Shown one piece after another: positions 1 through 8,108 of a DNA stretch of 64,000 nt. Under the pieces are notes generated by a model. It was not told where the DNA came from. It saw only the letters and a program-made list of their open reading frames with translations, and did not search any database. Within the stretch, counting starts at the first letter, position 1; the number at the start of each line of letters is the position of its first letter. A program made the translations under genes and the position numbers. The stretch lies in NCBI RefSeq assembly GCF_016827605.1, contig NZ_JAEPJQ010000008.1, positions 1 through 64,000 of the forward strand. The letters are read 5' to 3'. Origin of the DNA: Hyunsoonleella ulvae (GTDB lineage: Bacteria; Bacteroidota; Bacteroidia; Flavobacteriales; Flavobacteriaceae).

Positions 1-202
1 TTATTAGAAACAAATTGATCGCTCGCATCTTTGCTGTGATACAAAGGCAAACACCGTATGTAGACACTTTGAGGTTTGTAGCCTAAATTTTAACAAAAAT
101 TATTTGGAGCAATCATAGAATACGCGGTGCTAGCCAAACGTCATTTCAAACAAATTGAAGCCATGTCCTAAATTCAAGACATTACTTACTCGCATGCTAC
201 TA

Positions 203-530
203 GTCATGTCGACCTTTCGACTCCGCTCAAGATAAACTTTAGGAGACATCACATAAGAGTAAGAATGGTTTGTTGTTAAAATAATGCGATTTCTCAAAGC
301 TTCGCTTGTATCGTCAAACAAAATATATTTTATTCTTGATAATGTTCGAAATGATTAAGCAACATAAATCAAAACACGTTAGTCATGTCGACATGAGGCA
401 CGATTGAGACATCACATAAGAGTAAGCACGAATGGTTGTCAAAATAATGCGATTTCTCACATAAGTTCGAAATGACTAAGCAACATAAATCAAAAAGCCG
501 TTAGTCATGTCGACAATAGGAGACATCACA
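203..530. repeat. Dispersed inverted-repeat element, two full copies and one half copy
   Basis: Copies lie at 203-355, 382-476 and 504-530 (left half only). Each full copy starts with GTCATGTCGAC, continues with GAGACATCACATAAGAGTAAG, and ends with AATGCGATTTCTC followed by TTCGAAATGA. The ends are inverted relative to each other, so a full copy can fold into a long imperfect hairpin. The same element recurs near 16520, 25902 and 31062. It resembles REP-like intergenic elements; no transposase gene is nearby. Confidence 0.8.
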
Positions 531-546
531 CACTAACTTTCGTTTT

Positions 547-570
547 GTCATTCCTGCGCAGGCAGGAATC
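547..570. repeat. Short palindromic repeat
   Basis: The arms ATTCCTGC and GCAGGAAT flank a three-base loop, preceded by GTC. Similar CATTCCTGCG...GCAGGAATC elements are common between genes in Bacteroidota as I recall; only one copy was noticed in this window. Confidence 0.55.
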
Positions 571-812
571 CACTAATACAACAAGTAGTTTTAATTTAAA
601 GTACTATAGTTTGCAATAAATAAGTAATGTTGTTGCTTTTTATCGCAATTGGTACGCTCAATTAAAATGATTAGAAAAGCTAAATCAAGACAAGATAGCA
701 ATGTCAATATAAGGTATAATTGATGCATCATGTTACAATTATTACATTCAGCAAACTTCATGTTTTTAATGGTTAAAAGTCAATCTTTATTAAACACGAG
801 CTTCCTATATTT

Positions 813-845
813 TTTGCGCTTTTTTTTAAAATTATAGTATCTTCG
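813..845 (+). promoter_or_regulatory. Candidate promoter of the mod operon
   Basis: TTTG at 813-816 and TATCTTCG at 838-845, separated by 21 bases, approximate the Bacteroidota -33 TTTG / -7 TAnnTTTG promoter with one mismatch. The mod start codon follows about 37 bases downstream. Confidence 0.4.
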
Positions 846-881
846 AGTTTTAAGTAAAGCCTTAATATTTTATCAAAATAT

Positions 882-2804
882 ATGGACGGATCAAGTCTAA
901 CACCAGAACAGGAAAAACTAAACGCTTTAAAACAAGTGTTGCCAGAAGTATTTGCAGAAGGCAAAGTTGATTGGGAAAAACTAAAAGCTACGCTTGGAGA
1001 AGATATAAACTTCTCTAATGAACGCTACGTGCTGAATTGGGCAGGAAAAAGCGAAGCCTTTAAAGTGTTACAAGCACCAACTACAAAAACACTTGTACCA
1101 GCCAAAGACGAAAGTGTAAACTTTGATGAAACCGAACATATTTTTATTGAGGGAGAAAACTTGGAAGTATTAAAAGTGCTTCAAAAAAGCTACTTCGGTA
1201 AGGTAAAGATGATTTACATAGACCCACCTTACAACACAGGAAACGACTCGTTTATATATCCCGACAAATTCTCTGAGACCAAAGACGAATACGAAAAACG
1301 AGTTGGCGACAAAGACGAAGAAGGCTATATGACCAAAGACGGGATGTTCAAAAAGAACAGCAAAGAAAACGGACAATACCACAGCAATTGGCTCAATATG
1401 ATGTATCCAAGATTGTTTTTAGCAAAAAACCTTTTGAGGCAAGATGGAGCTATTTTTATTTCAATAGGAGATGATGAAATTGGTAATCTTCTGAATTTGA
1501 GCAACGAAGTATTTGGAGAGGAAAACAAACTTGCAACGTTTGTGTGGAGAAGTGATGGAAATATTGATAATCAAGCCAAAGTAAAATATTGTCACGAATA
1601 TATTTTGGCTTATGCAAAAAACATTGAAGTATTTCCACACCCAGAAGTAATAGACCCAAATATTGATGAATCAAGTAAGTTGTTTAAAGAAGAAATTAGA
1701 AATACAATTATTAAAAACGGTCCTAAAAATCCTTTACAACAAATACTATTACCTAAAGGATTTCCAGCAAACTTCAAAAAGGGTACAATTGAAGTTTCTA
1801 ATATTAATTTCCCAAAATACAAAGCCAATCTTGAAATTGAAGATTTTAAATTAAAAAAGCCTGTTTTAGCTGAAAGCGGTTGGAGTAGTAAAAGACAATT
1901 AGAGCTTTTTATTGAAAATGGGTTTGAGGCCGTTCTCGACACCAAGAATCAACAAGTTCTGTTTGAAATTACGGAAAATGGTGCGATTGAAACAGTCAAA
2001 AAAAGAAAGGAAAATCAAAGCCACGTTATTTCATTTATAAATAATGTTGGAACCACTCAAAGTATGAGTGCTTTTCTAAATAGCAAGAACTTATTTTTTG
2101 ACTATCCTAAACCAGTAGGCTTAGTTAAATATTTAATTTCTATGATTAATGATGATGATTTTATTGTCTTAGATTTTTTTGCGGGTTCAGGCACAACTGC
2201 TCATTCTCTGCTTGATTTAAATAAAGATGGTAAAAAAAGAAAGTTCATTTTGGTTCAGTTAGATGAAAAAATAAAAGAAAATTCAAAAGCTAAAAAAATG
2301 GGATATGATACCATTTCATCTATGACAATTGACAGAATAAAATCCAATATTGACGATATAAAGGAAGAAAACAAAATTGCGAGTAACCTATTCAGTAAAT
2401 CGCAAGACTTAGGATTCAAAGTCCTAAAACTTTCAGACAGTAACTTTAAGCAATGGCAGCAAATTACAGGAAAGGATAAAGAGGCTTTAGAAGAGCAAAT
2501 GAAACTCTTTGTTGACCCAGTTGCGAAAAACGCCACCACCGAAAATATGGTGTATGAACTATTACTGAAAAGTGGTAAAGACTTAAACAGCACCATTGAA
2601 GCCAAAGACGGTTTTTATGTAATCAATGAAACTGAACTCATTTTGATTTTGGAAAAAGCCGACCAAGAACTCATTGATGCAGTAATTGCCAGCAAGCCAC
2701 AAAAAGTAATCGCTTTAGACAAGCTATTTAAAGGCAACGACCAATTAAAAACAAATGCGTCTTTACAAATGAAAGATGCAGGTATAGAATTTAAAACGAT
2801 ATGA
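882..2804 (+). CDS. mod: Type III restriction-modification methyltransferase (Mod)
   Basis: This 640-residue protein is the modification and recognition subunit of a Type III system; it transfers methyl from S-adenosylmethionine to the N6 of adenine and also guides the restriction subunit. The catalytic motif DPPYNTG lies at residues 114-120 and the SAM-binding motif DFFAGSGTT at about 431-439. Catalytic motif before SAM motif is the beta-class order expected for Mod. The N-terminus (EKLNALKQVLPEVFAEGK at 11-28) is typical of the family, supporting the chosen ATG. It is first in an operon with a KilA-N gene, a GxxExxY gene and res. No simple-sequence tract suggesting phase variation was seen. 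Confidence 0.95.
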   Translation: MDGSSLTPEQEKLNALKQVLPEVFAEGKVDWEKLKATLGEDINFSNERYVLNWAGKSEAFKVLQAPTTKTLVPAKDESVNFDETEHIFIEGENLEVLKVLQKSYFGKVKMIYIDPPYNTGNDSFIYPDKFSETKDEYEKRVGDKDEEGYMTKDGMFKKNSKENGQYHSNWLNMMYPRLFLAKNLLRQDGAIFISIGDDEIGNLLNLSNEVFGEENKLATFVWRSDGNIDNQAKVKYCHEYILAYAKNIEVFPHPEVIDPNIDESSKLFKEEIRNTIIKNGPKNPLQQILLPKGFPANFKKGTIEVSNINFPKYKANLEIEDFKLKKPVLAESGWSSKRQLELFIENGFEAVLDTKNQQVLFEITENGAIETVKKRKENQSHVISFINNVGTTQSMSAFLNSKNLFFDYPKPVGLVKYLISMINDDDFIVLDFFAGSGTTAHSLLDLNKDGKKRKFILVQLDEKIKENSKAKKMGYDTISSMTIDRIKSNIDDIKEENKIASNLFSKSQDLGFKVLKLSDSNFKQWQQITGKDKEALEEQMKLFVDPVAKNATTENMVYELLLKSGKDLNSTIEAKDGFYVINETELILILEKADQELIDAVIASKPQKVIALDKLFKGNDQLKTNASLQMKDAGIEFKTI

Positions 2805-2853
2805 TAGATAATTTTAGAATTGATGAATTATGGATTTTATGAATGGTTTTAAA

Positions 2854-2871
2854 TATGGCGATTTCGCCATA
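2854..2871. promoter_or_regulatory. Perfect palindrome upstream of the KilA-N gene, candidate operator
   Basis: TATGGCGA, two T bases, then TCGCCATA form a perfect 8-bp inverted repeat. It sits in the 136-base gap between mod and the KilA-N gene, about 70 bases before that gene's start. There is no T-run after it, so an operator or RNA hairpin is more likely than a terminator. Function is inferred from position only. Confidence 0.45.
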
Positions 2872-2940
2872 ATTAGAAAGGTGTCAAATTCGAGAGGTTT
2901 AAACGCTTCGAAATCGATGCTTTTAAAATGAAGCACATAA

Positions 2941-3831
2941 ATGAATAAAAAGAACACAACCATACAGGTACAGAATCTACCAATTACCATTTCACAAATA
3001 GAAAATGAAGACTATATCTCACTTACAGATATGGCAAAGGGTAAAGAAGGTGACGGACGAGCTGCTGATGTTATAAAAAATTGGATACGCAACCGCTCTA
3101 CCCTTGAATTTTTAGGCGTTTGGGAGCAAATGAACAATCCTAATTTTAAAGTGGTCGAATTCGACCACTTTAAAACCCAAGCAGGTTTACCCAGCTTTGT
3201 GTTGAGTCCTGGCAATTGGATAGAAACCACCAATGCCGTTGGTTTAGTGGTAAAAAGGGGGAAATACGGTGGCACTTATGCCCACAAAGACATAGCTTTT
3301 GAATTTGGTTCTGCCATAAGCCCTGTTTTCAAACTATATCTAATTAAAGAATACCAACGCTTAAAAGAGGTTGAAAACAATCAATACAATTTAGAGTGGA
3401 ATGTAAAACGAGTGTTAAGCAAAGTAAATTACACCATTCAAACAGATGCTGTTAAAGACTACATTTTACCACAATCTAATTATACCAAAGAAACCGAATG
3501 GCTTGCCTATGCAGAAGAGGCTGATATTTTGAATGTAGCATTATTTAAGTGTACAGCCAAGCAGTGGCGAGAAGCCAATCCACAACTAACCTTAGAAGGT
3601 AACAACTTACGAGACATTGCCAGCATTAACGAATTGGCAGTTCTATCGAATTTAGAATCTGCCAATGCTGATATGATACGAGAAGGAATAGGCAAACAAG
3701 AACGCTTTAATAAGCTATATAAAATTGCACAGTACCAAAAAGAAATATTAGACAAACAGGACTTTTTAAAATCCATTAAGAAAACGTCTGATGATGTGTA
3801 TTTAGATTCAAATAATTCGTCAGAATTATGA
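2941..3831 (+). CDS. KilA-N domain DNA-binding protein
   Basis: A 296-residue protein with an N-terminal KilA-N domain at roughly residues 10-145. Recognisable blocks are YISLTDMAK (21-29), IKNWIRNRSTLEFLGVWE (43-60), FVLSPGNWIETTNAVGL and YAHKDIAFEFGSAISPVFKLY. KilA-N is a DNA-binding fold common in phage and large DNA virus proteins and also found as bacterial accessory genes. The C-terminal half is helical and unrecognised. It lies between mod and res, so it may regulate the operon or modify restriction; neither is shown by sequence. Its coding sequence contains a perfect 32-bp palindrome (3144-3175), and a second palindrome precedes the gene. Confidence 0.85.
   Translation: MNKKNTTIQVQNLPITISQIENEDYISLTDMAKGKEGDGRAADVIKNWIRNRSTLEFLGVWEQMNNPNFKVVEFDHFKTQAGLPSFVLSPGNWIETTNAVGLVVKRGKYGGTYAHKDIAFEFGSAISPVFKLYLIKEYQRLKEVENNQYNLEWNVKRVLSKVNYTIQTDAVKDYILPQSNYTKETEWLAYAEEADILNVALFKCTAKQWREANPQLTLEGNNLRDIASINELAVLSNLESANADMIREGIGKQERFNKLYKIAQYQKEILDKQDFLKSIKKTSDDVYLDSNNSSEL
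3144..3175. other. Perfect 32-bp palindrome inside the KilA-N coding sequence
   Basis: The left arm TTTTAAAGTGGTCGAA (3144-3159) is followed directly by its exact reverse complement (3160-3175) with no spacer. It encodes the stretch FKVVEFDHFK in the KilA-N domain. Such length and perfection are unexpected in a coding region. A binding site for the gene's own product is one possibility. Confidence 0.9.
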
Positions 3832-3858
3832 TTTTTAAGATGAAAGGATGATAAGATT

Positions 3859-4287
3859 ATGAAATATGAAGAAATAACACATAAAATTATAGGTTGTGCT
3901 ATGAAAGTTCATTCGACATTGGGAAATGGTTTTCAAGAGGTCATTTATCAAAGAGCTTTAGCAATTGAAATGGAAAAACAAGGATTAGGTTATCAACGAG
4001 AAATGGAAATGAGCATACTTTATGAAGGAATTGATATAGGTACAAGGCGAGTAGATTTTTTTGTTGAGGATTTAATTATGGTTGAGCTAAAGGCTTTAAT
4101 CAAATTAGAAGATGTTCACTTGGCTCAAGCAATGAACTATTGCCAAGCGTATGATTTACCTATTGGTTTACTTATCAACTTTGGATCAAAAAGTTTAGAG
4201 TTCAAAAGGGTTTATAATGTAAATCACGCTGAAAACAAGAAGTACATAAAAGATAATCCTTCAATCATAAAATCCAAAAAATCCTAA
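3859..4287 (+). CDS. GxxExxY family protein (PD-(D/E)xK-like)
   Basis: A 142-residue protein of the GxxExxY family. The naming motif is seen as GNGFQEVIY (residues 22-30), preceded by AMKVHSTLG. The later RRVDFFVEDLIMVELKA (63-79) resembles a PD-(D/E)xK nuclease core, with D66, E76 and K78 as the candidate catalytic set, and a Q-x-x-x-Y helix follows (HLAQAMNYC). The family is widespread in Bacteroidota and its biological role is not settled. The gene lies 27 bases after the KilA-N gene and 9 bases before res, so it is probably co-transcribed with the restriction system. Confidence 0.85.
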   Translation: MKYEEITHKIIGCAMKVHSTLGNGFQEVIYQRALAIEMEKQGLGYQREMEMSILYEGIDIGTRRVDFFVEDLIMVELKALIKLEDVHLAQAMNYCQAYDLPIGLLINFGSKSLEFKRVYNVNHAENKKYIKDNPSIIKSKKS

Positions 4288-4296
4288 TTCTGACAG

Positions 4297-6963
4297 ATGA
4301 AGTTAACGTTTGATTCTAACCTACAATATCAGCAAGACGCCATAAAGTCCATAACCAACTTGTTTGAAGGGCAACCCTTGGAAGATTCCATAATGGAATT
4401 TAACCTAAAGGAAGAAGGTACTTTAGACCTAATAAATGGCGTAAGTAACAACCTAATCTTATCAGATGAGCAAATCTTAAAAAACTTGCAATCGGTTCAA
4501 GAACAAAACGAGATTGAGCAAAGCAAAGATTTGGACGGAATGCACTTTTCTGTTGAAATGGAAACAGGAACAGGAAAAACCTATGTGTATTTGCGTAGCA
4601 TTTACGAACTCAATAAAGCCTACGGTTTTAAAAAGTTTGTAATTGTAGTTCCGTCTGTGGCTATACGAGAAGGTGTTTTGAAAAACTTGGAAATCACGCA
4701 CGAGCATTTTCAAAACTTGTACGACAACATTCCACTCAATTTTCAGGTGTACGACAGTTCAAAAGTTTCAACTTTAAGAGGTTTTGCCACTAATAATAAC
4801 ATTGAAGTTTTGGTAATCAACATTGATTCATTTGCCAAAGACCAGAACATTATTAACCAACCACATTACAGAGCCAATGGGCGAAAACCCATTGAATTTA
4901 TTCAGTCTGTAAATCCGTTTGTAATTGTGGACGAGCCACAAAATATGGAAACTGAAAAGCGTATTTCGGCTATTGAAAACCTAAATGGGCTTTGTACACT
5001 TCGCTATTCGGCAACCCACAGAAATCAATACAACCTTACTTACAGTTTAAATCCTGTAAAAGCCTATGATTTAGGCTTGGTAAAACAGATTGAAGTAGAT
5101 TCAATAGTTGAAGAAAACGCATATAATGATGCTTTTGTACAGGTAGATTCTATCAAAGCGACCAAAACGAAAGTTACTGCCAAAGTTTCAATCAACGTAA
5201 ACGATAAAGGAGGCGTAAAAAAGAAATCGGTTTCCGTAAAAGTTGGAGATGATTTATACAAACTTTCTAATGAGCGTGAAATTTACTCAGATGGCTATAT
5301 CATTGAAGAAATAGACGCAACCAATAATTGTATTTCAATTTCAAACGGAAATCTTTTGTACAAAGGCGACAGTCAAGGCGGATTAAATGATGAAGTGATG
5401 AAATTTCAAATCCGAAAAACAGTTGAAGAACATTTAAAGAAAGAAAAACGTCTAAATAAATTAGGGATAAAAGTGCTTTCGCTGTTCTTCATTGATAAGG
5501 TTGCTAATTACAGACATTACGATTCAGCAGGAAATCCGCACAGAGGAAAATTTGCAGAATGGTTTGAAGAAATCTACCAGGAATACATTTCAAAACTTGC
5601 ATTTAAGGAATTAGATAGGTTTCCAGTTAATGAAGTTCACAATGGCTATTTCTCACAAGACAAAAAAGGAAAATTCAAAGACACTTCAGGAATAACAAAA
5701 GCAGATGATGACACTTACAGTCTGATAATGAAAGACAAAGAAAAGTTGTTGGATATTGATAATTCGCTTCGCTTTATATTCTCGCATTCAGCACTTCGTG
5801 AAGGTTGGGATAATCCTAATGTGTTTCAGATTTGTACGCTGAACGAAACGAAATCAGACATAAAAAAACGTCAAGAAATTGGAAGGGGTTTACGATTAGC
5901 GGTAAAGAAAACAGATGATGGAAAATTGGAAAGAACTTATGACCAAAACATAAACCGTTTGACAGTTATCGCCAACGAATCCTATGATGATTTTGCCAAA
6001 ACCTTACAAAAAGAGATTGAGGACGATTGCGGAGTTGAATTTAAAGGCAGAATAAAAAACAAACGAGAACGAACAGCAATTAAATACCGAAAAGGATTTG
6101 AAGCTGACCCAAAATTCTTGGAGATATGGGAAAACCTGAAAAAGAAAACGACTTATCGAGTTGACTATAAAACAGACGAGTTAATCACTTTAGCTTCAAA
6201 AGCAGTTAAAGGTTTACCAGAGATTAAAGCACCTTCCATTCGTTCAACGAAAGTCAATATCAGTATGACAGACGAAGGCGTTGAAACAATGTACGCAGGA
6301 GATAAAGTAGAATCTTATGACAGTTACTCTTGGAAAATTCCTGACGTTTTAGGTTATATTCAAAGTAAAACAGAGCTTACTCGTTCTACCATTCAAGAGA
6401 TTTTGAGCAAGTCAGACAGAATTGGAGATATTTTAATCAACCCACAACTGTTTTTAGACTTAACAACACAAGCCATAAAACGGACTTTGTACGATTTAAT
6501 GATTGAGGGAATTAAATACCACAAAATTGGAGGTGCTGAATATGAAATGACTTTGTTTGAAGCTCAAGAATTAGAGGTCTATTTAAATGACTTTTCATTT
6601 AAAGTGACAGACAGTTCTAAAACAATTTATGAGGAATTTGTGCCTTTAGATTCAGGAGTTGAAAGCAAGTTTGCTCAAGACTGTGAATCGAGCGACCAAA
6701 TTAAGTTCTATTTCAAACTTCCGAATTGGTTTAAAATTCCAACACCAATTGGAAATTACAATCCTGATTGGGCTTTGGTATTTGAAGATGATAAGAAAAT
6801 CTATTTTGTAGCGGAGACTAAAGACACAGGAACGCCAGAAGTTGATTTATCAAAACTGAGTGGAGACGAACAGCTGAAAATTAAATGCGGAAAAGCCCAC
6901 TTTAACGAATTTGAGGAAATGGAATATAAAGTAGTGAATAAAGTAGGGCAGCTAATTACTTAG
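4297..6963 (+). CDS. res: Type III restriction endonuclease subunit (Res)
   Basis: An 888-residue SF2 helicase-nuclease that partners Mod: it translocates on DNA after recognition and cleaves away from the site. Walker A is METGTGKTY (88-96), the motif II equivalent is VDEPQ near residue 212, and motif VI is EIGRGLRL. The C-terminal nuclease is visible as NPDWALVF followed by YFVAETKD near residues 823-845, matching the PD...(D/E)xK pattern of Res proteins. Length and domain order are normal and no frameshift was seen, so the system is probably active. It is the last gene of the operon. Confidence 0.95.
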   Translation: MKLTFDSNLQYQQDAIKSITNLFEGQPLEDSIMEFNLKEEGTLDLINGVSNNLILSDEQILKNLQSVQEQNEIEQSKDLDGMHFSVEMETGTGKTYVYLRSIYELNKAYGFKKFVIVVPSVAIREGVLKNLEITHEHFQNLYDNIPLNFQVYDSSKVSTLRGFATNNNIEVLVINIDSFAKDQNIINQPHYRANGRKPIEFIQSVNPFVIVDEPQNMETEKRISAIENLNGLCTLRYSATHRNQYNLTYSLNPVKAYDLGLVKQIEVDSIVEENAYNDAFVQVDSIKATKTKVTAKVSINVNDKGGVKKKSVSVKVGDDLYKLSNEREIYSDGYIIEEIDATNNCISISNGNLLYKGDSQGGLNDEVMKFQIRKTVEEHLKKEKRLNKLGIKVLSLFFIDKVANYRHYDSAGNPHRGKFAEWFEEIYQEYISKLAFKELDRFPVNEVHNGYFSQDKKGKFKDTSGITKADDDTYSLIMKDKEKLLDIDNSLRFIFSHSALREGWDNPNVFQICTLNETKSDIKKRQEIGRGLRLAVKKTDDGKLERTYDQNINRLTVIANESYDDFAKTLQKEIEDDCGVEFKGRIKNKRERTAIKYRKGFEADPKFLEIWENLKKKTTYRVDYKTDELITLASKAVKGLPEIKAPSIRSTKVNISMTDEGVETMYAGDKVESYDSYSWKIPDVLGYIQSKTELTRSTIQEILSKSDRIGDILINPQLFLDLTTQAIKRTLYDLMIEGIKYHKIGGAEYEMTLFEAQELEVYLNDFSFKVTDSSKTIYEEFVPLDSGVESKFAQDCESSDQIKFYFKLPNWFKIPTPIGNYNPDWALVFEDDKKIYFVAETKDTGTPEVDLSKLSGDEQLKIKCGKAHFNEFEEMEYKVVNKVGQLIT

Positions 6964-6987
6964 ATTGTCTTTTACTTTACGCAACCA

Positions 6988-7062
6988 TCACTTAAACCTT
7001 ACCCCAACCTCAGTAAACGTAAACCCCGCCGCTGTGGCAGAGGCTATATTACTTCGTATCAT
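6988..7062 (-). pseudogene. Remnant of a yaiO-like outer-membrane protein gene (3' end)
   Basis: Read on the minus strand, these bases encode IRSNIASATAAGFTFTEVG plus VRFK and a stop. The intact gene at 9767-11857 has the same residues near its C-terminus (TRSNIASATAAGFTFTEVG, then VRFKW). Most differences between the two copies are silent, so the fragment comes from a diverged paralogue rather than a recent copy. Nothing upstream of it is preserved. It lies between res and the toxin-like pair and suggests that this accessory region replaced a yaiO-type locus. Confidence 0.8.
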
Positions 7063-7120
7063 TTTAAGTTATAGTATATTAACTTAAATAATATTTTTAA
7101 AAATAAAGAATTGGATAAAG

Positions 7121-7153
7121 AAGCAGTTATTGCATTTTTTGCAACAACTGCTT
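7121..7153 (-). terminator. Hairpin downstream of the GH18-like gene
   Basis: AAGCAGTTATTGCA (7121-7134), a five-T loop, then TGCAACAACTGCTT (7140-7153) pair with one mismatch. The hairpin lies about 45 bases beyond the stop codon of the minus-strand gene at 7197. The following minus-strand sequence is moderately T-rich, so termination is plausible. Confidence 0.5.
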
Positions 7154-7196
7154 CTGATGGAAAAACTTATCAAGTAAACTACTATAACCATTATAC

Positions 7197-8024
7197 TCAA
7201 TTACAGATTTGATCTTTTAACCCATCAGAAATAGCTTGCGCATATTGCCTTACTTTATACCCGTTACCAGGAGGATTAATAAAGAAAAAGAATTGCCAAA
7301 TAAATCCACCAGCTAAACGATTTTGAGATTTGTTTTGCCAATCTTCATATTTCATCTTGGCTTCTGATGGTGTGTATTGGCCTAAAGCTCCCGAAGAATT
7401 AATAGATTCTATTCCAGGCACAATAGGAATGGAAGGAAACTTTTCTATCCATACTGAAGGATCATTTCCGTATCCTCCATCATAGCATTGCAGATGAAAA
7501 CGTTCTACAACACCGTTATATTTGGAAACATATTGATACCACTCTTCCCATCCTTCCAAATAATATGGTGCAGCTGTAAGTTTTAAACCCACTTTAATAG
7601 CCGCTAGTGTTACTGTTTTTACCTTTTCACTTGTTGCTATTTCTTGTTCATTATCCATATCAATGCCTGTCAATCCATTTGTTTTTAACCAAAGCATAAC
7701 ACTATTTAGTGTTGTTGAACTCATAGCAGCTAAAACTTCAATTGCTGAGTCGCCAAGGGAAAAATAGACATCCGAAATATTATTCTTTGAGGTAAATTCG
7801 AATAAAACCGATATCCAGCTAGAATCTCCAACGTACGTGCCATTCGAATTAAACATAGGAGAAGTAGGGTCGTTATATACGATTCCTCCTTTATAACCAT
7901 TAGGTCCAGAAATAATAAGTGAATTAATAGAGGTATCTTTATAGTAGCTTGAATATTTTGTAACTTCGTTGGAAGGATATGCATTACGAGAATACATTGC
8001 AATAGTTTGTTTTATAAGACCCAT
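7197..8024 (-). CDS. GH18-like (chitinase-type) TIM-barrel protein, no signal peptide
   Basis: A 275-residue protein with glycoside hydrolase family 18 features: the strand DVYFSLGD (85-92) corresponds to the SxGG strand, and GIDMDNE (120-126) matches the DxDxE catalytic motif with E126 as the likely acid. The first D of the usual DGxDxDxE is T119. LQCYDGG and a late GGFIWQF also fit GH18 barrels. The start is MGLIKQTIAMYS, with no secretion signal, which is odd for a chitinase. It follows the helical toxin-like gene at 8109 on the same strand, with a strong hairpin between them. It could hydrolyse chitin or another GlcNAc polymer, or be a binding-only relative. Fold call is fairly secure; substrate is unknown. 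Confidence 0.65.
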   Translation of the reverse strand: MGLIKQTIAMYSRNAYPSNEVTKYSSYYKDTSINSLIISGPNGYKGGIVYNDPTSPMFNSNGTYVGDSSWISVLFEFTSKNNISDVYFSLGDSAIEVLAAMSSTTLNSVMLWLKTNGLTGIDMDNEQEIATSEKVKTVTLAAIKVGLKLTAAPYYLEGWEEWYQYVSKYNGVVERFHLQCYDGGYGNDPSVWIEKFPSIPIVPGIESINSSGALGQYTPSEAKMKYEDWQNKSQNRLAGGFIWQFFFFINPPGNGYKVRQYAQAISDGLKDQICN

Positions 8025-8054
8025 ATTTTTTGTAGTTAAATAATTTTACATAAA

Positions 8055-8080
8055 AGTCATTCCCCTACCAGGGAATGACT
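8055..8080. terminator. Strong hairpin between the toxin-like and GH18-like genes
   Basis: AGTCATTCCC (8055-8064) and GGGAATGACT (8071-8080) form a perfect 10-bp stem with a six-base loop. T-rich sequence follows on both strands (TTTTATG on minus, AAGTTTTTATTTT on plus). It may partly terminate the toxin-like transcript, lowering expression of the GH18-like gene. Confidence 0.7.
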
Positions 8081-8108
8081 AAGTTTTTATTTTATGAATA
8101 GTGCATGA

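Larger units (their letters stand above)
1..881. other. Intergenic region with repeats, no gene
   Basis: No convincing gene is present. Short open frames here run through the repeat copies or against the mod promoter and resemble no protein I know. The first 200 bases show nothing I can name. Positions 203-570 hold repeats described separately. From 571 to about 800 I see only AT-rich sequence. Confidence 0.7.

Noticed and set aside
130-321. A 63-codon minus-strand open frame
   Set aside because: It runs through a repeat copy, and its residues come from the repeat; no independent support.
203-530. A CRISPR array, because repeats with spacers occur here and at 16520-17093
   Set aside because: Repeat units are long, imperfect and inverted, spacers are irregular and partly shared, and no cas gene is present.
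7099-7212. A plus-strand frame reading FFATTASDGKTYQVNYY and overlapping the GH18-like gene end
   Set aside because: It is short, coincides with the terminator hairpin and matches no protein known to me.
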